Source: UBA7805 sp036146215
Lineage (GTDB): Bacteria; Planctomycetota; Planctomycetia; Pirellulales; UBA7805
DNA: 5,564 bases
Direction: 5' to 3'
Assembly (NCBI GenBank): GCA_036146215.1
Contig: JAYYJN010000093.1
Span: 1 to 5,564 of the forward strand
Shown: positions 1 to 5,564 of the stretch, piece by piece
Layout of the letters: the number at the start of each line of letters is the position of its first letter
Position numbering within the stretch: the stretch's first letter is position 1
Notes under the pieces: generated by a model
The model's input: only the letters and a program-made list of their open reading frames with translations
Databases searched by the model: none
Told to the model about the DNA's origin: nothing
Made by a program: the position numbers and the translations under genes

Positions 1-1084
1 CCGTATACGCGCCGGCAGACCACTCTTCATATTCAAGCTGACTATAGCCAGCAACCTTCTCTAATACCTGTGTAAAAATATGGATGTCATTGAGTGAAAG
101 GTCCCAACCTGCCCGCTTCTTGGTCAAATCACGCCATGGCGTTTGATCACTGATGAGCACTGGTGTTCCCGTCGATAAGGCCTCATAGATCGCGTGGCCG
201 AAATTTTCACCGCGCGTCGCCAAACCGAACAGGTGATATCGATTGATGTGCGACCGGACTTCACAGGAAGCGAGTTCACCGCAGTAGGTAACCCGTACGT
301 TCTCCGGTAGGGCACGAATTCGTTGCTGGCATAACTTCCAATAAGTCGCATCTTCGATCGGCCCATAAAGGTCTAGCGCAACACTCTGACTCACCTTTGC
401 CATCGCGTCAATCAAAAATAAAGTGTTCTTGATGGGATGAATGCGAGCCACGGAAATAACTTTCAGTGTTCCGGGATTTTTCGATATAGTATTCGTTGGT
501 ATTTGGGGTTTGGGTGTACAGTTGGGTACAACAGAGATACGTGACTTTTCGCCGAATATGCGAAAAATTTCTTCCTGCTCACTGATATTGGTCGCATGAA
601 AAGAGAGTTGCCTGAGATATTGCCATCTTTGTAACAACCGCAAAAAGGGCACCTTCTTCCACGCTTTTATTTTCAATGCTGAGGGTTTAAGCATTCCCCG
701 AGGCGTGAGAATCACTTTATTTTGACCTTGATTTTGACTCAGTAACCAAAGCGGAAGTAACGAAAACGATCGAGAGAACATGCTGTTGAGGTAAACCGTT
801 GCATGTGCTGATTCATTTAAAATTGCGTGTATTTGTCTTATGCGCGAGATGCCCGGTTTGCAATACATGACGCGGATTCCTCGATCAAACGGTTGCCAGG
901 TGCCCGTGGTAATCGATGCATAAGATTGTTTGCCACCAAGATCACGATCTGATGTGATCACGCTGACGGCAAAATGGTCGCGCATCGCATATGCAAGATT
1001 CACGCACGAAGTGATCGGCCCCCCAGCGCGATAGCCCGGAGCAAACCAATCAGAGAAAATGAGGAGTGGCTGTTTGTTTGACAA
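1..1084 (-). CDS. GT4-family glycosyltransferase, 3' end cut off by the window edge
   Basis: Translating the minus strand gives 361 uninterrupted codons from a TTG at 1084-1082 to the left edge. The C-terminus, perhaps a few dozen residues, is missing. The protein reads as a GT-B retaining glycosyltransferase that moves a sugar from a nucleotide-sugar to a polysaccharide intermediate in the cytoplasm. The N-terminal acceptor domain has SDWFAPGYRAGGP (residues 11-23) and TPRGMLKPSALK (127-138). FHATNISEQEEI (162-173) leads into the donor domain. There SVARIHPIKN (211-220) supplies the phosphate-binding Arg214 and Lys219. ATRGENFGHAIYEALSTG (289-306) carries the E-x7-E pair Glu293/Glu301, and SDQTPW (312-317) follows. 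TTG is the only usual start codon between the in-frame TAG at 1108-1106 and the glycine-rich N-terminal motif; the next one (GTG at 1003) would delete that motif. No Shine-Dalgarno sequence precedes the TTG. The gene lies 105 bp after the preceding glycosyltransferase. The family call is firm, the start is moderately sure, and the sugar specificity is unknown. Confidence 0.9.
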   Translation of the reverse strand, partial: MSNKQPLLIFSDWFAPGYRAGGPITSCVNLAYAMRDHFAVSVITSDRDLGGKQSYASITTGTWQPFDRGIRVMYCKPGISRIRQIHAILNESAHATVYLNSMFSRSFSLLPLWLLSQNQGQNKVILTPRGMLKPSALKIKAWKKVPFLRLLQRWQYLRQLSFHATNISEQEEIFRIFGEKSRISVVPNCTPKPQIPTNTISKNPGTLKVISVARIHPIKNTLFLIDAMAKVSQSVALDLYGPIEDATYWKLCQQRIRALPENVRVTYCGELASCEVRSHINRYHLFGLATRGENFGHAIYEALSTGTPVLISDQTPWRDLTKKRAGWDLSLNDIHIFTQVLEKVAGYSQLEYEEWSAGAYT

Positions 1085-1189
1085 AGAAGATGTGACCGAA
1101 GTGGGCTATCGATGTGTAGATGATTTATACAATTAGATTATTCAAGTCACGAAATTGCCACAAGTTCAAAGGGCAGGTCGTCACCGCGA

Positions 1190-2242
1190 TTAACGATTCA
1201 TCGCTATTTCCTCGTAAAGCGAAAGATATTGCTTGGCAATTACTTCAGGGTCAAATCGCTTCGCATTGGATATGCCTTGCGTTATGATTTTATTTCGAAA
1301 TCCGTCATCGTTTATAACCTTTTGAATACCGTCTCTGATTGATGCGATACTATTTGGGTTTACGAGACATGCTGCCTCACCGGCAACCTCAGGCATCGAG
1401 GCGCAGTTACTTGTGACGACGGCCCGTCCGACGGCGTTAGCCTCCACAATGGGCATGCCAAATCCCTCATAAGTTGAGCAAAAGGCAAGTAAGTCACATT
1501 GCTCATATTTTTTTACCACCTCGGTCAGAGAAAGGTTGGACCAATTGTCGTAAGTAATTCTGAATTGAGCCAGTTGCTTTATCATGTTGTCGCTTAGGTG
1601 CCCAATAATCTGAAGGCGACATGGCAATCCTGCTAGCGCCGGAATCAGGCGAGCGAGATTCTTATTTTGTTTGGTACCAACTTGAAGAATCCGCGGACAT
1701 CGATGGTCAAAAGCTCTGGCCTTAAATTGGAATTGAGGGGATACCGCGACAGGGATCACACGGATTTTGTGCGCGGGTAAATCCACGTGCCTCAGGATAT
1801 CTCTTTTTGCAGATTCCGAAATGGTTGTTATGGCCTTGGCATGTTTTGCGGGTAGGCGGAACCACAGCCACTCCAACAAAGACTTGCGCACCCCTTTTTT
1901 CTCTTTTAAGACTCCGGCATCAAGAATCGTAAGCAGCGTTTTTTTTCTTGCTAAGAGCAGGCTCGCAAAATTGATGTCGCCCGTAAGATGATTCAAGTCG
2001 CCTTGATGCAGCGCGGCATCTAGCGCGATCAGAACGCGGCGTACAAACCCCTTGCTATAGAAAGGTGCTTGGTGCACGGTCGATTGTATGTCGCCGGAGA
2101 GTCGATATCTTAGGTCCTCGAAGATGAACTCGAGACTGTAGTTTTGCTTAGGCCGAGGCTTCCGCTGTATGTAACTCACCGTTATCGGTTTGCGATCAAA
2201 TATTTGCCTCCCCAGGGTAGATTTTTTTTCTGTTGCGATCAT
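1190..2242 (-). CDS. GT4-family glycosyltransferase, 350 aa
   Basis: Complete gene, ATG 2242 to TAA 1190, of typical GT4 length. The product is expected to be a cytoplasmic or membrane-associated transferase using a nucleotide-sugar donor. The N-terminal domain begins with a strand, ITVSYIQRKPRP (20-31), and NYSLEFIFEDLR (34-45), followed by NHLTGDINFA (84-93) and TILDAG (105-110). ITTISESAKRDIL (138-150) is the usual linker segment. The donor-binding domain has ILQVGTKQNKNL (185-196) and CSTYEGFGMPIVEANAVG (255-272), with the E-x7-E pair Glu259/Glu267. SMPEVAGEAACLVNP (282-296) follows. Relatives usually have His in T-I-H-D where this protein has Leu107. The ATG at 2242 is the only ATG, GTG or TTG after the upstream in-frame TGA and before the family core. 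It gives a 19-residue extension before the first strand; GTG at 2179 (residue 22) is an alternative start. No Shine-Dalgarno sequence is visible. The gene carries A8 runs at 2229-2222 and 1946-1939 and an A7 run at 1514-1508. Donor and acceptor cannot be told from sequence. Confidence 0.93.
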   Translation of the reverse strand: MIATEKKSTLGRQIFDRKPITVSYIQRKPRPKQNYSLEFIFEDLRYRLSGDIQSTVHQAPFYSKGFVRRVLIALDAALHQGDLNHLTGDINFASLLLARKKTLLTILDAGVLKEKKGVRKSLLEWLWFRLPAKHAKAITTISESAKRDILRHVDLPAHKIRVIPVAVSPQFQFKARAFDHRCPRILQVGTKQNKNLARLIPALAGLPCRLQIIGHLSDNMIKQLAQFRITYDNWSNLSLTEVVKKYEQCDLLAFCSTYEGFGMPIVEANAVGRAVVTSNCASMPEVAGEAACLVNPNSIASIRDGIQKVINDDGFRNKIITQGISNAKRFDPEVIAKQYLSLYEEIAMNR

Positions 2243-2338
2243 TTGGTAGCGACTTGAAAAAGTGGAATTCTTTAAAGCTTTAATTGTCGAAGTTCTTTTG
2301 TTCGGCGGTTCATAATCGAATAGATTAGCAATGTGAAT

Positions 2339-3802
2339 TCATTGTTTTGCCATGACGACGGGTGAGGTCTCCGGTCGCCATTTTTTTGCGGAAGAAAAAC
2401 GCTTTGATTTTACTTGCTTCGATTTATGCGTCGAGCCGAATGCCCGTGGCAGAATAAAATATAGAAAGCATATAACCAAGATTGACTTCACAAGATGGTT
2501 TGCAACAACGATCAGTTCCGTTTCGGATTTGATGACTTGGAGGAATACGAGGGGCAAGCAGAGTAAAAAATAGCCGTTGAATTTTCCGAGATTGATGAAG
2601 CAGGCAAAGGCCTTATTGAAAATGCCACCCAAAACGAGCATCATTACAATTCCTCCATCTTTGCCGAAATTCGCGTAGGCTTCTCCTAGTGTGCCGATAC
2701 ACATTGAGGTTGATTCACGAAGTTGCAGTCCGGTGAAGCGAGTGAAATTCACTCGTCCACCAGCGCCCATTTTTTTCGAGTTCAGGAACCTAGGGGTACA
2801 ACTGGCCGCAATCGCAGTGGATATAGTTTCACCCTTTGCATAAGGCTCGTAGTCAGGAACGTATTGCATGACGCGCGATATTATCCACCCCTGATTTAGT
2901 CGAGCAATCGCAATTTGTTGAAAGTTTTGGTCTTCATATACTGACTCGAGCGACCAAACTACATCGAGGAGCGAGTCCGCAAGATTTGGCGTTTTACCTT
3001 CAGCCAAAGCCTCGCGATACTCGGCTTTGACGCCTTGGATTGCAAGTATCGCAATCAAGGCACAGGTAAATACCGTAATTTTCAAAGCGTGAGAACGTTT
3101 TTTATCCAAAAAAACGAAACTTCCGACAAACGTGCCCCAGATTAGCAGTTCGTGGAACATGGCATGCTGCGCCGCGTTCAGGTATCCAGAGAAGAGCACG
3201 GCTAGAAGCACAGGCCAGCGAAAGCGATTGCCACTCATAAAAAGACAGATGGCCGCGACATATTTAAATTGGGCCAAAAGATAACCAAAAAATCCAAGCC
3301 CGATAAGGGAGCCAACGGTTCCTGCCAAGGCGATGACAAATAGAAACCACCCCATTCGATCCATTTGCTTGCTGCTACGCATCTGCAAGACGGCATTTGC
3401 GTTTCCTGTAACGGGTAAGCACAATAGAGCAACAAAGGCAGCAATCCCCGGTATTGCAAAGGAAAAATAGGTGTGCTCATCCACATACATGAAGTATCGG
3501 TGGTGAACAAAAGAACTGCGGTACATCATTAGCGGTCCGATGATGCACTGAAGGATTGCGATGAATCCGGCAATTTCTAAAATTATCAATGCATAATCGA
3601 TGCGAAAGTAGATTCTCCGCACAATGCATGCCAACATGGCAATCGCCAACCAATAATTGGGAAGCAGTTGATAGTACCCAATCAGCCCGATGCACAAAAA
3701 CACGATTGAACTGAGATATTCACCGCTGGACCTTGGACGCATTTGCATTAATGCATTTTTCTGATGCAACGAAAATTGGCGTTTGGCTAACGTTTGATTC
3801 AT
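2339..3802 (-). CDS. Multi-spanning membrane protein, candidate Wzy-type polysaccharide polymerase
   Basis: 487-aa integral membrane protein, ATG 3802 to TGA 2339. By eye there are about 12 hydrophobic segments: near residues 29-47, 50-64, 70-95, 112-131, 151-172, 175-190, 196-213, 217-232, 240-258, then 384-404, 408-424 and 434-452. A large hydrophilic loop at about 259-383 separates the ninth and tenth. With a basic N-terminus inside, this loop falls in the periplasm and the Lys/Arg-rich tail (459-475) in the cytoplasm, which is consistent. The loop holds RLNQGWIISR (301-310), YAKGETI (321-327), TPRFLNSKKMGAGGRVNF (336-353) and GTLGEAYANFGKDGG (370-384). A conserved E-x-Y/A-x-NFG-x-x-GG segment just before a membrane helix is typical of O-antigen/exopolysaccharide polymerases, which join lipid-linked repeat units outside the inner membrane. 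Position among glycosyltransferases supports this. These proteins diverge strongly, so the activity is inferred. Met19 and Met21 are possible later starts; no strong ribosome-binding site precedes any of them. An uncharacterised exopolysaccharide membrane protein is the main alternative. Confidence 0.8.
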   Translation of the reverse strand: MNQTLAKRQFSLHQKNALMQMRPRSSGEYLSSIVFLCIGLIGYYQLLPNYWLAIAMLACIVRRIYFRIDYALIILEIAGFIAILQCIIGPLMMYRSSFVHHRYFMYVDEHTYFSFAIPGIAAFVALLCLPVTGNANAVLQMRSSKQMDRMGWFLFVIALAGTVGSLIGLGFFGYLLAQFKYVAAICLFMSGNRFRWPVLLAVLFSGYLNAAQHAMFHELLIWGTFVGSFVFLDKKRSHALKITVFTCALIAILAIQGVKAEYREALAEGKTPNLADSLLDVVWSLESVYEDQNFQQIAIARLNQGWIISRVMQYVPDYEPYAKGETISTAIAASCTPRFLNSKKMGAGGRVNFTRFTGLQLRESTSMCIGTLGEAYANFGKDGGIVMMLVLGGIFNKAFACFINLGKFNGYFLLCLPLVFLQVIKSETELIVVANHLVKSILVICFLYFILPRAFGSTHKSKQVKSKRFSSAKKWRPETSPVVMAKQ

Positions 3803-3831
3803 ATCTTTGATCGCATTTAACGTTCTTGCGG

Positions 3832-4992
3832 TTATGCGGCGGAGAGAAATCTATCTTTGATTTGTTTGGCAATTTTTTCACATGACCACGATTTAATAAA
3901 TTCAGTGCATCTGCTTCCCTTGGAAACCAATTCATCACGATTCTCGCATTTTTTCATTGCACTCAGCAGCGAGCGTTGGCACTGTGCCTTGTGAATAAAG
4001 CCGGTTTGCTGATTTTCCACCAAATCACGGGCACAACCCACTTTATCGCTGACAATGACTGGGCGACCGGATGCCATTGCTTCGTTGACCATAAGTCCCC
4101 AGGTTTCTCCCGGCCCCGCCGAAGGTAGGCAAGCCACATCGCCTAAGCGGTAAATTACCGGCATTTTCGATTGGTTTTGAAAGGGCAAGAAGTGAACATT
4201 TTTCATGCCCCATGATTGAGCTCGCAGCGATTTTTCACCAGCTCCTTGGCCAACAAACACCAGATCTGCCGAGTGCGATTCTAAAAATTGCTTGAATGCT
4301 GCAAGTAAAAGACCAGGAGATTTTTTCGGTATTAATTTGCCAGCAAAAAGAAAAACAATACTTTTTTCACTGATACCTAAACTATCCCGCCACTCGGCCG
4401 CTAAGCGTTCATACCTTTTTGCATTCGATGAAAATTGTTCGTTGTCAACTGCATGAGGGGCAAAGCATAGGTTTTCAGGCCGAATACCAAATTTTACAAA
4501 ATAGTCGTGATTATTTTTCCCCACAAAGAATGCAGTATCAACGTATTTGTAAACTTGCGTCAGGAGCAGATGGCGAAGTTTCACGCGATATCTGGAATGG
4601 CTGTCGAGTAACGTAGAGTCTCCGCGGAAAAAAACTGGAACTCTCCCTGAAAAATATCGCATCGCTTTGAGGTGAGAGAGATAATTCCATCCCATAATCA
4701 GCACACCGTCGGCGCCCCATGCCTCAATTGGACCACAAATATCATTGTTTAATTTCCAGAATGTCTTACGGGGTATGCTAGGTTGAGGGGCGACCAGCCT
4801 ATGATCGTATCCCTCTAAGAGCGGGATATCCCATACAATATTCTGCCGGAAACCAGGATCGTATTTAGCTTTTTTATCGGCATGCCACGTATAGAAAACG
4901 CAAACTTCGATTCCCGGTTCGCTTGCTAACCGACGAAACCATGGCGCATTATATTGCACGGGGTGCGTTGCAATGATTGCGAGTCGTTTCAT
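3832..4992 (-). CDS. GT4-type glycosyltransferase, 386 aa
   Basis: Complete gene, ATG 4992 to TAA 3832, of normal length for a GT-B glycosyltransferase. It should transfer a sugar from a nucleotide-sugar to a growing glycan at the cytoplasmic face of the membrane. The N-terminus starts directly with the first strand, MKRLAIIATHPVQYNAPWFR (1-20), a common opening in this subfamily with the conserved His10. Next come KYDPGFRQNIVWDIPLLEGY (43-62), GWNYLSHLKAMRYF (101-114) and the signature FFRGDSTLLD (121-130). FAPHAVDNEQF (177-187) marks the domain junction. The donor domain has FLFAGKLIPKKSP (214-226) with Lys219 and Lys223/224 for donor phosphate contact. GPGETWGLMVNEAMASG (293-309) carries the E-x7-E pair Glu296/Glu304, followed by PVIVSDKVGCARDLV (311-325). 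All expected motifs are present. The start overlaps the preceding stop as ATGA, so translation is probably coupled; no Shine-Dalgarno sequence is seen. The next gene starts 29 bp downstream. Sugar specificity is unknown. Confidence 0.95.
   Translation of the reverse strand: MKRLAIIATHPVQYNAPWFRRLASEPGIEVCVFYTWHADKKAKYDPGFRQNIVWDIPLLEGYDHRLVAPQPSIPRKTFWKLNNDICGPIEAWGADGVLIMGWNYLSHLKAMRYFSGRVPVFFRGDSTLLDSHSRYRVKLRHLLLTQVYKYVDTAFFVGKNNHDYFVKFGIRPENLCFAPHAVDNEQFSSNAKRYERLAAEWRDSLGISEKSIVFLFAGKLIPKKSPGLLLAAFKQFLESHSADLVFVGQGAGEKSLRAQSWGMKNVHFLPFQNQSKMPVIYRLGDVACLPSAGPGETWGLMVNEAMASGRPVIVSDKVGCARDLVENQQTGFIHKAQCQRSLLSAMKKCENRDELVSKGSRCTEFIKSWSCEKIAKQIKDRFLSAA
4989..4992 (-). other. ATGA stop/start overlap between two glycosyltransferase genes
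   Basis: On the minus strand the ATG of the 386-aa glycosyltransferase (4992-4990) shares bases with the TGA of the upstream glycosyltransferase (4991-4989). Such overlaps are typical of translationally coupled genes in one operon. The upstream bases contain no clear Shine-Dalgarno match, which makes re-initiation by the terminating ribosome the likely way this gene is translated. The overlap is seen directly; coupling is inferred. Confidence 0.85.
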
Positions 4993-5564
4993 GATGCAAT
5001 ACGGCGTTTGTGATTTGCGGTGGCCTGATCAAAAATACGAGTGATCTGATCGGTCATCTCGCGGGCGGTGTAGGGTTCAAATCGATGCCAGTCCGTATGC
5101 GGTTTCTCAAGATAAGCTCTCGTAGCAAACCAACGTTTAAAAATCTCTTCCGCAACCAATTCAAGATTGCAGTTTTCATCAAAGGTAACTGCAACACCGG
5201 CGCGCGTCTGATTAACAACGTTATTGACCGAACTGTTTTTGTGGAAGATCGTGAGCAGGGGACGATTGGCAAGAATGTAGGGATAAATTTTTGATGCCGT
5301 GTATCCGGGATCATCAGAGCCCGGGACAAAGATCGAGTTCGAGTGAGTTAAGCGGTTAAGAGCCTCAAAGTATGGGATTCTTTCCGGTTGCTCTTCTACG
5401 AGAGAGTGAAGGCTAAATTCGTCAGCCGCCTGCCTTGACCACTGTTGTCCGTTCCCGGAAGCAGCGTAATCTGTTCCGAAAAGCCGGATTCTGAGGGAGT
5501 GCTGATCAATCAATTTGCAGTCGAGCGCTTTCTTCACGCTGAAGAAGAATGCTCTGAGCGAAAA
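4989..5564 (-). CDS. Glycosyltransferase, C-terminal part only (5' end outside the window)
   Basis: The reading frame is open from the right edge (first full codon at 5564) to the TGA at 4991-4989, 191 residues. A GTG at 5537-5535 could be mistaken for a start, but in-frame codons continue upstream without a stop and the protein begins mid-domain, so this is the donor-binding half of a GT-B glycosyltransferase. Counting from that GTG, LRIRLFGTDYAASGNG (15-30) is the first strand and glycine-rich turn of the domain. LVEEQPERIPYFEALNRL (46-63) is a family-typical segment. VPGSDDPGYTASKIYPYI (71-88) occupies the place of the usual E-x7-E motif, with Asp75, Asp76, Ser82 and Lys83. NRPLLTIFHKNSSV (91-104) follows. 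Similar proteins sit in exopolysaccharide and O-antigen loci, usually at about 400 aa, so roughly half is missing. The gene overlaps the next by four bases (ATGA). Sugar specificity is unknown. Confidence 0.88.
   Translation of the reverse strand, partial: FSLRAFFFSVKKALDCKLIDQHSLRIRLFGTDYAASGNGQQWSRQAADEFSLHSLVEEQPERIPYFEALNRLTHSNSIFVPGSDDPGYTASKIYPYILANRPLLTIFHKNSSVNNVVNQTRAGVAVTFDENCNLELVAEEIFKRWFATRAYLEKPHTDWHRFEPYTAREMTDQITRIFDQATANHKRRIAS

Larger units (their letters stand above)
1..5564 (-). other. Polysaccharide biosynthesis gene cluster, probably one operon
   Basis: Five codirectional genes with junctions of -4, +29, +96 and +105 bp encode four glycosyltransferases and one candidate polymerase. 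This is the usual composition of the assembly part of an O-antigen, capsule or exopolysaccharide locus. No flippase (Wzx), chain-length regulator (Wzz), export gene (Wza/Wzc) or initiating sugar-phosphate transferase lies inside the window; they would be expected outside it if the Wzx/Wzy pathway is used. The two longer gaps could hold internal promoters, but I see no convincing -35/-10 pair or terminator in either. The cluster extends beyond both edges, since both terminal genes are cut. Confidence 0.8.

Noticed and set aside
124..366. Minus-strand 80-codon frame inside the leftmost gene
   Set aside because: It is out of frame with the 361-codon glycosyltransferase, which contains the family motifs across the same bases.
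1124..1129. TATAAA on the minus strand, about 40 bases before the TTG start, as a possible -10 box
   Set aside because: No acceptable -35 hexamer at 16-18 bp spacing; the gap is AT-rich enough to give such a match by chance.
1085..1189. Search for a terminator or structured RNA in the longest intergenic gap (105 bp)
   Set aside because: Only 5-bp complementary bits (GTGAC/GTCAC) with a long loop; no GC-rich stem followed by a T-run on the minus strand.
1767..1991. Plus-strand open frame of about 74 codons opposite the 350-aa glycosyltransferase
   Set aside because: It lies wholly antisense to a gene with complete GT4 motifs, and its own translation shows no domain or sensible composition.
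2207..2213. GGGGAGG on the minus strand, Shine-Dalgarno-like, inside the start of the 350-aa gene
   Set aside because: The only nearby start codon at proper spacing (TTG at 2199) is out of frame and reaches a stop within a few codons; no in-frame ATG, GTG or TTG is suitably placed.
2272..2283. Perfect 12-bp palindrome TTAAAGCTTTAA in the gap before the 350-aa glycosyltransferase
   Set aside because: Too AT-rich and loop-less for a terminator, not followed by a T-run, and with no second copy to suggest an operator.
5010..5294. Plus-strand open frame of about 94 codons opposite the truncated first glycosyltransferase
   Set aside because: It is antisense to strongly conserved glycosyltransferase motifs; no recognisable protein features and no upstream ribosome-binding site of note.
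1..5564. Possible mobile element, CRISPR array, defence or toxin system
   Set aside because: All sequence is accounted for by polysaccharide genes and short gaps; no repeats, terminal inverted repeats, integrase or nuclease motifs were seen on either strand.

Overview
The window is a stretch of a bacterial cell-surface polysaccharide biosynthesis locus. All five coding regions lie on the minus strand and read from high to low coordinates. They are four glycosyltransferases of the GT-B fold (three clearly GT4-type) and one multi-spanning membrane protein that looks like a Wzy-type O-antigen/exopolysaccharide polymerase. The organism cannot be named from the sequence. A moderate GC content (mid-40s by eye), standard bacterial code and this gene mix fit a Gram-negative bacterium, perhaps a proteobacterium, but that is a guess. 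Polysaccharide loci often differ in composition from their host genome.

Layout in transcription order: (1) 5564-4989, C-terminal part of a glycosyltransferase whose start lies outside the window. (2) 4992-3832, complete GT4-type glycosyltransferase of 386 aa, overlapping gene 1 by the 4-base ATGA. (3) 3802-2339, membrane polymerase candidate of 487 aa, 29 bp after gene 2. (4) 2242-1190, complete GT4 glycosyltransferase of 350 aa, after a 96-bp gap. (5) 1084-1, a further GT4 glycosyltransferase. Gene 5 is open to the left edge and lacks its last residues. It is easy to miss because it starts at a TTG and has no stop in the window. I found it by translating the minus strand by hand: 361 codons are open, and the protein shows the full set of GT4 motifs. 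No gene-free stretch exceeds 105 bp. I see no RNA genes, insertion sequences, CRISPR arrays or convincing terminators.

Inferred joint function: the glycosyltransferases add successive sugars to a lipid-linked repeat unit at the cytoplasmic face of the inner membrane. After flipping by a flippase not present here, the membrane protein would polymerise the units on the periplasmic side. The same strand, the short gaps and the ATGA overlap suggest one operon.

I do not see a novel defence, mobile or regulatory system. The points most worth a second look are: leucine where relatives of gene 4 have histidine in a T-I-H-D motif; two 8-base poly-A tracts plus a 7-base one in the same gene; the divergence of the polymerase; the lack of clear Shine-Dalgarno sequences at all the visible starts; and the overlooked fifth gene.
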